Of a DNA stretch of 64,000 bases, positions 52,924 to 61,225 are shown one piece after another. Origin of the DNA: Bradyrhizobium japonicum USDA 6. GTDB lineage: Bacteria > Pseudomonadota > Alphaproteobacteria > Rhizobiales > Xanthobacteraceae. The position numbers and the translations under genes are program-made. Positions within the stretch are counted from its first letter, which is position 1. Every line of letters begins with the position of its first letter. The DNA lies in the NCBI RefSeq assembly GCF_000284375.1, contig NC_017249.1, positions 3,450,001-3,514,000 on the forward strand, written 5' to 3'. The notes under the pieces are model-generated. The model saw only the letters and a list, made by a program, of their open reading frames with translations, had not been told where the DNA came from and ran no database searches.

Positions 52924-53372
52924 TCACCCCAGGAAATGGTCACGCCGATGTCGCCGGGCACACCGCCTGGAAAATCGATGACCTGATAGGCGATGCGATA
53001 GCCGCGTGGTTTCAGGTAGTCGCTCCAGAGCTGGAAGATTTCCTTCGGAATCCCGGTCAGGGTGTTCTCCCAGCCCGCTTCCATCTGATTGATGGCGCGG
53101 CCCTTGTCGGTGCACAGCGTGTTGGGGAAGCGATAGACCTGAACCTCGGTCAAGCCGTTCCGCACCGCACGCTGGATGATCGTCGAGGCGAGCTTGATCT
53201 TCTCGTCCTCGGTCTTGCCAGAAGGCTTGCTGAGGCGTTCAATGAGGGCGTGTTTCTCGGCTTCGGCGGCGGCGGCAAGGCGCGCATATTCGTCGGCCTT
53301 CGCTGCCTCCTTGAGGGCTGCTTCCTTGCGGATCTGCGTGGCGCTGGGGATGAGATCATCGATGCCGGGCAT
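52920..53372 (-). CDS. Hypothetical protein coupled to PPK2
   Basis: A 150-residue protein with an N-terminal Ala/Glu/Lys-rich coiled coil (~12-50) followed by a small alpha/beta region: IIQRAVRNGLTEVQVYRFP, WENTLTGIPKEI and a C-terminal VPGDIGVTISWGD. No signal peptide or enzyme motif is seen. Its stop overlaps the PPK2 start, so it may act with PPK2, for example as a partner protein, though I do not recognise it. Confidence 0.65.
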   Translation of the reverse strand: MPGIDDLIPSATQIRKEAALKEAAKADEYARLAAAAEAEKHALIERLSKPSGKTEDEKIKLASTIIQRAVRNGLTEVQVYRFPNTLCTDKGRAINQMEAGWENTLTGIPKEIFQLWSDYLKPRGYRIAYQVIDFPGGVPGDIGVTISWGD

Positions 53373-53438
53373 GGCTGGCGACTCCTGTTGCTGCGCGTCA
53401 ACTTTCAGGCGAGGCTAGGAGGGGCCGTTCCAGGCCCG

Positions 53439-53452
53439 TTGATCCAAATCAA
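53439..53452. promoter_or_regulatory. FixK/FNR box TTGATCCAAATCAA
   Basis: A box between divergent genes: 66 bases from the start at 53372 on the minus strand and 73 from the start at 53526 on the plus strand. It can plausibly activate both the PPK2 operon and the YiaW/YiaV-like operon. Confidence 0.82.
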
Positions 53453-53525
53453 GCAATTGCGCCACCCGATACCGACACTGCATTCGACGCATTCAAGTGG
53501 GAACGCGCCTGACGAGGAGAGAACG

Positions 53526-53984
53526 TTGAGCGATCAGCTTCATCCGATGGCCCCGCATCATCTGCCGTTCTTTCTCGCACCGGGAAGCGGGGTGGATCCG
53601 CTGATGGTGGTGATGGGAATTTTCCTGATCGGCACCGTGCTCTGGGTCGGTACTCTTTATTGGAAACTGCACAGCCTGCCTGAGCGAATGGCGCACAAGT
53701 CGCAGAAACTGCAATTCGAATTCGTAGCCGTGCTCGGCCTGATCTCGCTCTTCACGCACATGCACATCTTCTGGATTGCAGGCCTGCTGCTGGCCATGAT
53801 CGACCTTCCCGACTTCGGCGGTCCGCTGCGCAGCATCGCCGGTTCCGTGGAGAAGATCGCGGATGCGACGCCCGAAGACAGCGACGCGGCCACGCAGATC
53901 GGCCCGCGACCTGCAGGCGGCGACGCACCGCCTCCAACGGACAAGCCGGGGCCCGCGAAGGAGAAGGAGCACAGCCATGTTTGA
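53526..53984 (+). CDS. Small inner-membrane protein, DUF3302/YiaW-like
   Basis: About 152 residues. TTG 53526 is preferred because GAGGAGA lies six bases upstream; ATG 53547 is in frame. Two membrane helices (PLMVVMGIFLIGTVLWVGTLYW; FVAVLGLISLFTHMHIFWIAGLLLAMI) flank a basic loop KLHSLPERMAHKSQKLQ, the same layout as YiaW, which is encoded next to the membrane-fusion protein YiaV in E. coli. An acidic, Pro-rich cytosolic tail follows. The next gene begins inside its last codons (8-base overlap). Confidence 0.7.
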   Translation: MSDQLHPMAPHHLPFFLAPGSGVDPLMVVMGIFLIGTVLWVGTLYWKLHSLPERMAHKSQKLQFEFVAVLGLISLFTHMHIFWIAGLLLAMIDLPDFGGPLRSIAGSVEKIADATPEDSDAATQIGPRPAGGDAPPPTDKPGPAKEKEHSHV

Positions 53985-55209
53985 GCTGATGTTCTGCTCG
54001 CTGCTGACGATCCTGCCCGACTATCTCTACCGCCGCTATGTCCAGGGCAAGCGCTTCGGCAAGGAGATCACCTTCTTCTCCGTCTGGTACGAGCTGCGTT
54101 GGGGCATTACCGGCTGCCTGATGCTGACGGTGTCGCTGATCACCATGATCTTCTATTTCCATCCGTCGACATCCAGCGCGACGCTTTATTTCCGCACCGT
54201 GCCGATCCTGCCCGAAGGCTCGGGGCGCGTGGCCGAGGTCAAGATCGGCTTCAGCGCGCCGGTGAAGAAAGGCGAAGTGCTGTTCACGCTCGACGCGTCG
54301 AAGCAGCAGGCCGCGGTCGCGACCGCCAGGCGCAAGATCGCCGAAGTCGATGCCGCCATGCAGACGGCACAAGCTGACGTGGTCAAGGCCGAGGCGCAGA
54401 TCGGCGAAGCGAAGGCGAATTATCAGCAGGCCAAGGACGAGCTCGACGTCAAGAGCGAGCTGCAGCGACGAAATCCCGGTATCGTGCCGCAGCGCGATAT
54501 CGAAAAGCTCCAAGTGCTGGTCGACCAGCGCCAGTCCGGCATCGATGCCGCGACGGCCGCGCGGCAGTCGGCGGCGTTGCAGGTCTCGACCTCGCTTCCA
54601 GCGCAGAGGGCGAGTGCCGAGGCGGCGCTTGATGAGGCCCAGGTCGATCTCGACAAGACACTGGTCCGCGCCGGCGTCGACGGGCGCGTCGAGCAGTTCC
54701 TTGTCCGCTCCGGCGATGTCGTCAACCAGTTGATGCGGCCTGCGGGAATCCTGATTCCGGCGGAGGCCGGCCGATCGGTCCTTCAGGCCGGCTTCGGTCA
54801 GATCGAGGCCCAGGTGATGAAGACCGGCATGGTGGCGGAGGCGACCTGCATCTCGAAGCCGTGGGTCATCATTCCGATGGTGATCACAACGGTGCAGGAC
54901 TACATCGCCGCCGGCCAATTCCGCTCCGGCGAGCAGTTACTGGAAGCACAGAACGTCGTTCGGCCCGGCACGATCCTGGTGTTCCTGGAGCCGCTCTACA
55001 AAGGCGGCCTCGAGGGCGTGACGCCGGGCTCGAGCTGCATCGTCAACGCCTACACCAGCAATCACGAGGAGATTTCCGCCAAGGACACGCCGACCAGCCG
55101 GAAGATCGCGCTGCACGTCGTCGACGGCGTCGGCCTGGTCCATGCCCTGCTGCTGCGCATCCAGGCTTTGCTGCTGCCGATCCAGACGCTGGTGCTGAGC
55201 GGGCACTGA
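53977..55209 (+). CDS. HlyD-family membrane-fusion protein (YiaV-like)
   Basis: About 410 residues from ATG 53977 with GAGAAGGAG upstream; the longer frame from 53863 lacks support. A membrane helix lies at ~44-65, followed by the first lipoyl half (VPILPEGSGRVAEVKIGFSAP, VKKGEVLFTLD), a coiled-coil hairpin (~105-215), the second half (KTLVRAGVDGRVEQFLVRSGD) and a barrel domain. The protein ends with two more hydrophobic stretches instead of a soluble tail (VHALLLRIQALLLPIQTLVL). With the upstream small membrane protein it likely forms an exporter of the YiaV/AaeA type, substrate unknown. Confidence 0.83.
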   Translation: MFELMFCSLLTILPDYLYRRYVQGKRFGKEITFFSVWYELRWGITGCLMLTVSLITMIFYFHPSTSSATLYFRTVPILPEGSGRVAEVKIGFSAPVKKGEVLFTLDASKQQAAVATARRKIAEVDAAMQTAQADVVKAEAQIGEAKANYQQAKDELDVKSELQRRNPGIVPQRDIEKLQVLVDQRQSGIDAATAARQSAALQVSTSLPAQRASAEAALDEAQVDLDKTLVRAGVDGRVEQFLVRSGDVVNQLMRPAGILIPAEAGRSVLQAGFGQIEAQVMKTGMVAEATCISKPWVIIPMVITTVQDYIAAGQFRSGEQLLEAQNVVRPGTILVFLEPLYKGGLEGVTPGSSCIVNAYTSNHEEISAKDTPTSRKIALHVVDGVGLVHALLLRIQALLLPIQTLVLSGH

Positions 55210-55228
55210 GCGCGCGAGGGAAGAGAAC

Positions 55229-55642
55229 ATGAGATCACGAAGAGCGATTGCACCGGGCGCGATGTTGCTTGCCTCGCTGTTGGGGGCGTCCGGCCGTGCC
55301 GATGCGCTTGATCTCAACGGCGCATGGGTCAGTGATGCCGACAACTGCCCCAAGGTGTTTGCACGCAACGGCTCGCAGCTCGGCTTCACCGAGATGTCGG
55401 ACGCCTATGGCGGCGGCTTCATCATCAACGGCGACCAGATCGCCGGCAAGTTCGCGCGCTGCCGGATCAAGGCGAGGAAGGACAATGGTCCGTACGTTAA
55501 CCTCATCGCTGCGTGTGCGACCGACATAATGCTGTCCAGCGTCCAATTCAATTTGAAGGAGCTGGACTCCAACAGCCTGGTCCGCCTGTTCCCGGGCATG
55601 GAAGACATGGAGATCCGCTACCACCGCTGCCTGGCGAAATAG
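55229..55642 (+). CDS. Small exported hypothetical protein
   Basis: A 137-residue protein with a signal peptide (APGAMLLASLLGASGRADA). The mature part begins LDLNGAWVSDADNCPKVF, the opening of small exported proteins with a lipocalin-like or beta-sandwich look, and has cysteine pairs (Cys in DNCP, ARCR, AACAT, HRCL) that could form two disulfides. It starts 19 bases after the membrane-fusion gene with GAGGGAAGAG upstream, so it belongs to the same FixK-box operon. Function unknown. Confidence 0.7.
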   Translation: MRSRRAIAPGAMLLASLLGASGRADALDLNGAWVSDADNCPKVFARNGSQLGFTEMSDAYGGGFIINGDQIAGKFARCRIKARKDNGPYVNLIAACATDIMLSSVQFNLKELDSNSLVRLFPGMEDMEIRYHRCLAK

Positions 55643-55722
55643 CGGCCATAGGCTGTCGGTGCCGTGCAATTCCCGCTAGAGTTACCGCGGTGAGCGGCCG
55701 TTCGAAGCCGCCGGGGAGGTGG

Positions 55723-57624
55723 ATGAGCGGGCACGTGACCATTGCGTCAACCAAATCGTGGTCAGTCACGGCCGCAGTGCTCTGTCTCGGCCTGCTGCTC
55801 GCCGCGTGCATGCTGTCCGGGCCCGCGCGAGCCGCCGAGCCCGTCTCGGTTGCGCGCAGCGAGCCAAAGCGCGTGCTGATCCTGCACTCCTTCGGCCGCG
55901 AGTTTCGCCCCTGGAGTGAGTACGCGCGGAGCATCAAGGTCGAGCTCGAGCGGCAATCGCCCTGGCCGCTCGACGTCCAGGAGCACGCGCTGCTCAGCGC
56001 GCGCTTCAACAATGCTGGCCCCGAAACGCCCTTCGTCGAATATCTCGGTTCGCTCTACCATGGCCAGCCGCCCGACATTGTGCTGAGCATCGGCGCACCC
56101 GCGGCGCGGTTCGTGCAGAGATACCGTGCGAAACTCTTTCCGGAAGCGCCGGCGGTGCTGACCGTGGTCGAACAACGGCTGGTGAACCGCCTGGATCTCA
56201 CCGACAATGACGTGGTCGTGTCCGTCCGCAATGATTTCGTGGCGGCCTTCGAGAACATTCTCAAGGTCTTGCCCGATATCAAAACGGTTGCCGTTGTGAT
56301 CGGCGCCTCGCCCCTCGAGAAATTCTGGATAGAGGAGGTGAAGCAGGAGTTGAAACCGCTGGAAGGCAGGCTCGACCTCGTCTGGTACTCCGACCTCCCG
56401 TTTGAGGAGATCCTGAAGCGCGCATCGGCGCTTCCACCGCACTCGGCGCTGTTCTGGGGGCTGATGTCGGTCGATGCCGCCGGCATTGTCCACGAGGGCG
56501 ATATCGCCCTGCACAGGCTGCATGCTGTCGCGAATGCGCCGATCTTCTCGTATCAGGAGCCTTTCTTCGGCGACGCCAGTGTCGGCGGACCCATGCACTC
56601 CGTCGCCGAAACCAGTTCGAAGACCGTCAGTGCCGCGATCCGGATCCTCGGCGGCGAGAAGCCGGCCCGCATCAAATACGAGCCGATCGGATTCGGGTCG
56701 CCGAAATATGATTGGCGGGAGTTGCAGCGCTGGGGGATAGGCGAGAGCAGTCTACCGCCGGGCAGCGAAATCCTGTTTCGTGAGCCGACCCTCTGGGATC
56801 GCTATCGCTGGCAGATGCTGCTGATCGCGGCCGTGATTTTGATACAGGCCGGTTTCATCAGCGGGCTTCTGCACGAGCGCCATCGCCGTCAATTGGCCGA
56901 GATCGAGTCGCGACAGCGCCTGGCGGAACTCGCCCACGCCAATCGGTACTCGGCCGTCGGCGAGTTGACGACGTCGATTGCCCACGAGCTGAACCAGCCG
57001 CTCGGCTCCATTCTGACCAATGCCGAGACGGCGGAGCTCATGCTCAAAGCCACTGCACCCGACATCAACGAGATCCGCCAGATTCTAGCCGACATCAGGC
57101 GCGACGATCAGCGGGCGTCCGAGGTCATCCGCAGGCTTCGCAGCGTCCTGAAGAAGAGGCCGTTTGAAATCAGGGACACCGAACTGAACGACACGGTACG
57201 GGAAGCAATTGGCCTGGTGACAGCGGTCGCCGACGGGCGCCGGATCACGCTGGCTTACGCGCCGGCCGCTGCGGAGTTGAACGTCAAGGGCGACCCCGTG
57301 CAGCTGCAGCAGGTCGTTCTCAACCTGATCATCAATGCGTTGGATGCGGTCTCCGACGCGGACATGAAGAAGCGCGAGGTCAGCGTATCGACCGCGCGCG
57401 CCGGCGGCCACGCCGAGATCAGGATCGCCGATACCGGTTCGGGCATTGCGGTCGGCGACCTCGCGAAGATCTTCAATCCATTCTTCACAACCAAGCCTCA
57501 GGGCATGGGTATGGGGCTCGCAATCGTCAAGACCATTGTCGAGGCCCATCACGGCACCATAGCCGCCGAGAACCAGCCGTCGGGCGGCGCGCTGTTCACG
57601 ATCAGGCTCCCGATCATTCATTAG
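55723..57624 (+). CDS. Membrane sensor histidine kinase with periplasmic ABC-substrate-binding-like domain
   Basis: A 633-residue kinase from ATG 55723 with GGGGAGGTGG upstream. A signal-anchor (~14-36) precedes a ~300-residue periplasmic domain resembling ABC_sub_bind proteins (RVLILHSFGREFRPWSEY, PDIVLSIGAPAARF). One membrane helix at ~364-384 leads to the dimerisation helix with His421 in TSIAHELNQPLGSI, and an ATPase domain with LNLIINALDAV, IADTGSGI and GMGMGLAIVKT. Phosphotransfer residues are complete. No response regulator is adjacent; the FixJ-like protein at 41374 and the receiver at 42125 are the closest candidates. The ligand is unknown. Confidence 0.87.
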   Translation: MSGHVTIASTKSWSVTAAVLCLGLLLAACMLSGPARAAEPVSVARSEPKRVLILHSFGREFRPWSEYARSIKVELERQSPWPLDVQEHALLSARFNNAGPETPFVEYLGSLYHGQPPDIVLSIGAPAARFVQRYRAKLFPEAPAVLTVVEQRLVNRLDLTDNDVVVSVRNDFVAAFENILKVLPDIKTVAVVIGASPLEKFWIEEVKQELKPLEGRLDLVWYSDLPFEEILKRASALPPHSALFWGLMSVDAAGIVHEGDIALHRLHAVANAPIFSYQEPFFGDASVGGPMHSVAETSSKTVSAAIRILGGEKPARIKYEPIGFGSPKYDWRELQRWGIGESSLPPGSEILFREPTLWDRYRWQMLLIAAVILIQAGFISGLLHERHRRQLAEIESRQRLAELAHANRYSAVGELTTSIAHELNQPLGSILTNAETAELMLKATAPDINEIRQILADIRRDDQRASEVIRRLRSVLKKRPFEIRDTELNDTVREAIGLVTAVADGRRITLAYAPAAAELNVKGDPVQLQQVVLNLIINALDAVSDADMKKREVSVSTARAGGHAEIRIADTGSGIAVGDLAKIFNPFFTTKPQGMGMGLAIVKTIVEAHHGTIAAENQPSGGALFTIRLPIIH

Positions 57625-57695
57625 CGCCGACGTCTTGCGATCCGGCAGCGCGGCATTGCTCTCGCGCCGCAACAAGGCGGCGAAGCAGGCCTTCG

Positions 57696-57709
57696 TTGAT
57701 CTTGATCAA
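57696..57709. promoter_or_regulatory. FixK/FNR box TTGATCTTGATCAA
   Basis: A box 56 bases before the DUF3300 gene start at 57766. It is the last of the six in this island. Confidence 0.8.
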
Positions 57710-57765
57710 TAAACGGCCATGCCGCGGCCCGATCTTGGTGGCCGGAAAGTTCGATGGAGGAAGGT

Positions 57766-59502
57766 ATGTTTCGCTGCGGCAAGATCCTGATGGCACTTGC
57801 GCTGATGCTGACGCTGCCGATCACCGCAACCGCGCAGACAGCTGACAAGCCGGCGGCGCCAAGCACGCAGGCACAGCCCGCAAGTCCGCCTCCGCCGAGC
57901 GCCGAACTCCTGAAACCCGAGCAGCTCGAGGCACTGGTCGCGCCAATCGCGCTCTATCCCGACGAGCTGTTGGCAAATGTGCTGGCGGCATCGACCTATC
58001 CGCTGGAAGTCGTGCAGGCCGATCGCTGGCTGAAGGAACGCAAGACGCTGAAGGGCGATGCGCTCAAGGCCGAGGTCGACAAGCAGGCCTGGGACGACAG
58101 CGTCAAGGCGCTGGCGAGCACCCCCGATGTTCTTTCGATGATGAGCGACAAGCTCGAATGGACCCAGAAGCTCGGCGATGCCTTTCTCGCCCAGCAGCCC
58201 GACGTGATGGACGCGATCCAGCGCCTGCGCAACAAGGCCTATGACAACAAGAAGCTGGTCACGACCAAACAGCAGAAGGTCAGCGTTCAGAGCCAGGAAG
58301 GCAGGCAGGTGGTCGTCATCCAGCAGGCCGATCCCGCCGAGATGTACGTGCCCTATTACGATCCGGCGACGGTCTACGGCGCCTGGCCCTACGCGGAGTA
58401 CCCGCCCTATTATTGGGGCTATCCGTCCTATATCGGCGCCGGCGTGGTTGCTGCCGGCATTGCCTTTGGCACGGCCTGGGCGATCGGGCGCTGGGGCAAT
58501 TACTGGGGCGGCGGCTGCAACTGGGGCAACCGCAATGTCTACGTCAATCATCGTACCACCAACATCGGCAACGGTTGGCAGCACAATCCCGCCCATCGCG
58601 GCGGCGTGCGCTACAACAACACCAACGTCCAACAGCGTTTCGGCAACACCAATGTGAGGGCGGGCGCGTCGGATCGGATGGATTTCCGCGGCCGTGATGG
58701 CAACCAGGTGCTGCGTCCGGGCCAGGGTGCGGGAGATCGGGCGGGAGATCGCGCCGGCGACCGTGCCGGTGATCGTGGCGGTCCGGGTGACCGTGCAGGA
58801 GATCGTGCAGGAGATCGTGCAGGAGATCGCGGTGATCGTGCCGGCAATCGCGGTGACCGGCCCGGCGGCGGCGATCGCGCTGGCGCGGGAGATCGTGCCA
58901 AGGGTGGTGGAGATCGCGCCAAGAATGCAGGCAAGAACGCAGGCAAGGGCGGCGGCGATCGTGCAAAGGCTGCCAACCGTGCCGGCGGCGGCGCTGCCGC
59001 CAATCGTGGCGGTGGCGGCAATCGCGGCGGTGCGATGAATGTCTCGTCCGGCCGGGCGGCGGCTGCAGCATCGGCGCGCGGACGCTCCAGCATGGCGAGC
59101 ATGCCGCGCGGCGGCGGTGGTGGAGGCTTTGCCGGGCGCGGTGGCGGGGGCGGAATGGCCATGCATGGTGGTGGTGGTGGCGGCTTCCGTGGTGGAGGCG
59201 GAGGAGGAGGCCGTGGCGGTGGCGGCGGTGGCCGGCGCTCCGACATCGCGCTGAAGCATGACATCGTCCTGCTCGGCCATCTCTCTAACGGCCTCGGCTA
59301 TTATCGCTTCAGCTACATCGGCAGCGACAAGGCCTATGTCGGCGTGATGGCGCAGGAAGTCGAGCGGGCGATGCCTGACGCTGTGACGCGCGGCAGCGAT
59401 GGCTATCTGCGCGTGTATTATGAAAAGCTTGGCCTGACATTCCGCACCTACCGCGATTGGCTCGCCGACGGCGCGAAGATCCCTGCGGAGGCGACGCCAT
59501 GA
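57766..59502 (+). CDS. Exported DUF3300 protein with Gly/Asp/Arg repeats and C-terminal S74-like chaperone domain
   Basis: About 578 residues from ATG 57766, five bases after GGAGG. It has a signal peptide (ILMALALMLTLPITATAQ), then the DUF3300 domain (~45-210) with LEALVAPIALYPDELLANVLAAST and YVPYYDPATVYG. Next come Tyr/Trp/Gly-rich membrane-like segments, a low-complexity GDRAGDRAG region (~325-400) and Gly-rich tracts. The final ~85 residues resemble the intramolecular chaperone domain of phage tailspikes (peptidase S74): SDIALKHDIVLLG, YRFSYIGSDKAYVGVMAQEV. The domain may assist folding of the repetitive part. It overlaps the DUF2950 gene by ATGA. Confidence 0.83.
   Translation: MFRCGKILMALALMLTLPITATAQTADKPAAPSTQAQPASPPPPSAELLKPEQLEALVAPIALYPDELLANVLAASTYPLEVVQADRWLKERKTLKGDALKAEVDKQAWDDSVKALASTPDVLSMMSDKLEWTQKLGDAFLAQQPDVMDAIQRLRNKAYDNKKLVTTKQQKVSVQSQEGRQVVVIQQADPAEMYVPYYDPATVYGAWPYAEYPPYYWGYPSYIGAGVVAAGIAFGTAWAIGRWGNYWGGGCNWGNRNVYVNHRTTNIGNGWQHNPAHRGGVRYNNTNVQQRFGNTNVRAGASDRMDFRGRDGNQVLRPGQGAGDRAGDRAGDRAGDRGGPGDRAGDRAGDRAGDRGDRAGNRGDRPGGGDRAGAGDRAKGGGDRAKNAGKNAGKGGGDRAKAANRAGGGAAANRGGGGNRGGAMNVSSGRAAAAASARGRSSMASMPRGGGGGGFAGRGGGGGMAMHGGGGGGFRGGGGGGGRGGGGGGRRSDIALKHDIVLLGHLSNGLGYYRFSYIGSDKAYVGVMAQEVERAMPDAVTRGSDGYLRVYYEKLGLTFRTYRDWLADGAKIPAEATP
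58730..58880 (+). repeat. Short in-frame coding repeat (GDRAG units)
   Basis: A run of 12-15 base units such as GGAGATCGTGCA, with three nearly identical copies at about 58795-58830, encodes tandem Gly-Asp-Arg-Ala. It lies inside the DUF3300 gene. The units keep frame, so copy number can vary without breaking the gene. Confidence 0.75.
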
Positions 59503-60413
59503 TCGGCCTGAAATTGCTTAATCGTACCGTCTTACCGGGCATCATGGCGCTCGTGCTCATGGGCACGGCAAGCCAGGCACAGCAGTCCTACCCGACACCG
59601 GAGGAGGCGGCATCCGCGCTCGCTGCCGCGGCCAAGAGCGGTCCGCGCGATATCCTGAAAGTGCTCGGCAGAGCGGCGGACGACATCGTCTCATCCGGCG
59701 ACGAAGTCGCCGATGCCGACATTCGCGCGCGTTTCGTCTCGATGTACGACGCCAAGCACGCGATCAAGGCAGAGGCCAACAAGAAGGCGACGCTGCTGCT
59801 TGGCCCCGATGACTTCCCGTTCCCGATTCCGCTGGTCAACACGAAGGCGGGTTGGGAATTCGACACCGACGAGGGGCGGATCGAGGTGCTTCGCCGCCGC
59901 ATCGGCCGCAATGAGCTCGACGCGATCCAGACCGCGCTCGCTTATGTCGACGCCCAGAACGAATATGCCGACAAGGATCGCGGCCAAGGCGCCGGCGTCT
60001 ATGCGCAGCGCTTCCTCTCCACCCCCGGGAAGAAGGACGGCTTGTTCTGGCGCGATGACAACGATCCAAGTCCGCTCGGCGCGCTGGTCGCGGAGGCTTC
60101 GGCCGAAGGCTACAAGCCGGGTGAAGGGCCGGCGCCCTACCACGGCTATTACTTCCGCATCCTGAAGGGCCAGGGGCCTGACGCACCCGGCGGCGCGCTC
60201 AACTACGTGGTCAAGGACAAGATGATCGGGGGCTTCGGGCTGATCGCCTGGCCCGCCGAATACGGCAATTCCGGTGTGATGACATTCGTGGTCAATCATG
60301 CGGGCACCGTCTACGAGAAGGATCTCGGCAGGCGGACCGATTTCGTCGCGCCGCGCATGACGCTGTTCGATCCCGACCAGACCTGGAAGAAGGCCGATGC
60401 CGGAAAACCGTAA
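59499..60413 (+). CDS. Exported DUF2950 protein
   Basis: A 304-residue protein from ATG 59499, overlapping the preceding stop. It has a signal peptide (VLPGIMALVLMGTASQAQQ) and the DUF2950 pattern: YPTPEEAASALAAAAKSG, LLGPDDFPFPIPLV, YHGYYFRILKGQG and GNSGVMTFVVNHAGTVYEKDLG. Function unknown. DUF2950 and DUF3300 genes occur side by side in many Proteobacteria, which points to one envelope function. It shares the FixK box at 57696 through the operon. Confidence 0.88.
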   Translation: MIGLKLLNRTVLPGIMALVLMGTASQAQQSYPTPEEAASALAAAAKSGPRDILKVLGRAADDIVSSGDEVADADIRARFVSMYDAKHAIKAEANKKATLLLGPDDFPFPIPLVNTKAGWEFDTDEGRIEVLRRRIGRNELDAIQTALAYVDAQNEYADKDRGQGAGVYAQRFLSTPGKKDGLFWRDDNDPSPLGALVAEASAEGYKPGEGPAPYHGYYFRILKGQGPDAPGGALNYVVKDKMIGGFGLIAWPAEYGNSGVMTFVVNHAGTVYEKDLGRRTDFVAPRMTLFDPDQTWKKADAGKP

Positions 60414-60861
60414 GCTGGAATGGATGCGGCGCGCGATAGCAATCGGCGTTGCGGCACTTGCGTTCGTCCTGCTCGCGATGCCGGCCACGCCGTCGTTTGC
60501 GCAAGCGAGCGGCCATGTCCAGGTGAGGTTCGTCAAGGCTGGCCTGCTGGTCGGAGGCGGCACCGGTAGTGGCGTGCTGAACTACCGCGGTCGGAACTAT
60601 CCCTTCAAGGTCTCCGGCTTGAGCGTCGGCATCACCGCCGGTGCGACCGTCGGCAGATTTGATGGCCGGGCATCAGGCATCAGCGAGGTCGGCGACTTCG
60701 TCGGCACCTACAGCTCCGTCGGCGGCGGCTTCGCCCTCGTCGGTGGCGTCAACGGCGTCCACCTGCGCAACGAAAAGGGCGTGACGATCGTATTGCAAGG
60801 CCCGAAGGCCGGACTTGAGCTCGCCTCCAACATCAGTGCGATCACGATCGCCTGGAAGTGA
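60397..60861 (+). CDS. Small exported protein, paralogue of the 51627 gene
   Basis: A 154-residue protein from ATG 60397, which overlaps the DUF2950 stop; ATG 60424 is an alternative. It has a signal peptide (IAIGVAALAFVLLAMPATPSFAQ) and the same domain as the 51627 product: VQVRFVKAGLLVGGGTGSG, RNYPFKVSGLSVGITAGAT and VTIVLQGPKAGLE. It ends the DUF3300-DUF2950 operon. Both paralogues finish FixK-box operons, so they may be accessory envelope proteins of the same response. Family not recognised. Confidence 0.75.
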   Translation: MPENRKLEWMRRAIAIGVAALAFVLLAMPATPSFAQASGHVQVRFVKAGLLVGGGTGSGVLNYRGRNYPFKVSGLSVGITAGATVGRFDGRASGISEVGDFVGTYSSVGGGFALVGGVNGVHLRNEKGVTIVLQGPKAGLELASNISAITIAWK

Positions 60862-60877
60862 GCGCCTCGAGCCTGGG

Positions 60878-61225
60878 TTACCGGGCCGCGATGGCCGTCA
60901 TCTCGAGTTTGACGCCTGGACCGAGATCGGCCACGCCGATCGCGGCGCGCGCCGGCAGGTGAGCTTCCGCAAAGTGCGCCTTCCAGGCCACATTGAACTC
61001 CGCCTTCTCCTTCAGGTTGGTCATGAAGATGGTCACCTGCAAGACGTTGGCGAGATCGGAGCCGAGCGTCTTCAACAGGCGCGCCAGCTGCCCGAGGACG
61101 TCGTTGGCCTGGCCCGACATATTGAGGCTCGTGTCCTCGGGGACGATCCCGCCGATGTAGAGCACGCCATTATGCTCGACCACTTCGTGGAGGAGTCCTT
61201 CGTAGGGCAAGACGCGCTGGATCAT
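60878..61225 (-). CDS. RidA/YjgF-family protein
   Basis: About 115 residues from ATG 61225; upstream residues in the open frame (to 61372) lack homology. It has the RidA layout: VLYIGGIVPEDTSLNMSGQANDVL, GSDLANVLQVTIFMTNL, and PARAAIGVADLGPGVKLEMTAIA, whose Arg is the position that binds the reactive imine/enamine carboxylate in deaminase members. It is divergent from the molybdoenzyme gene. This subgroup resembles RidA but its substrate is not certain. Confidence 0.8.
   Translation of the reverse strand: MIQRVLPYEGLLHEVVEHNGVLYIGGIVPEDTSLNMSGQANDVLGQLARLLKTLGSDLANVLQVTIFMTNLKEKAEFNVAWKAHFAEAHLPARAAIGVADLGPGVKLEMTAIAAR

Noticed and set aside
55513..55722. Upstream extension of the histidine kinase frame
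   Set aside because: It overlaps the preceding gene and has no homology; ATG 55723 has a strong ribosome-binding site and is followed by a signal-anchor.
58730..58880. Short regularly spaced repeats suggestive of a CRISPR array
   Set aside because: The units are adjacent, in frame and encode Gly-Asp-Arg-Ala; there are no unique spacers and no cas genes.
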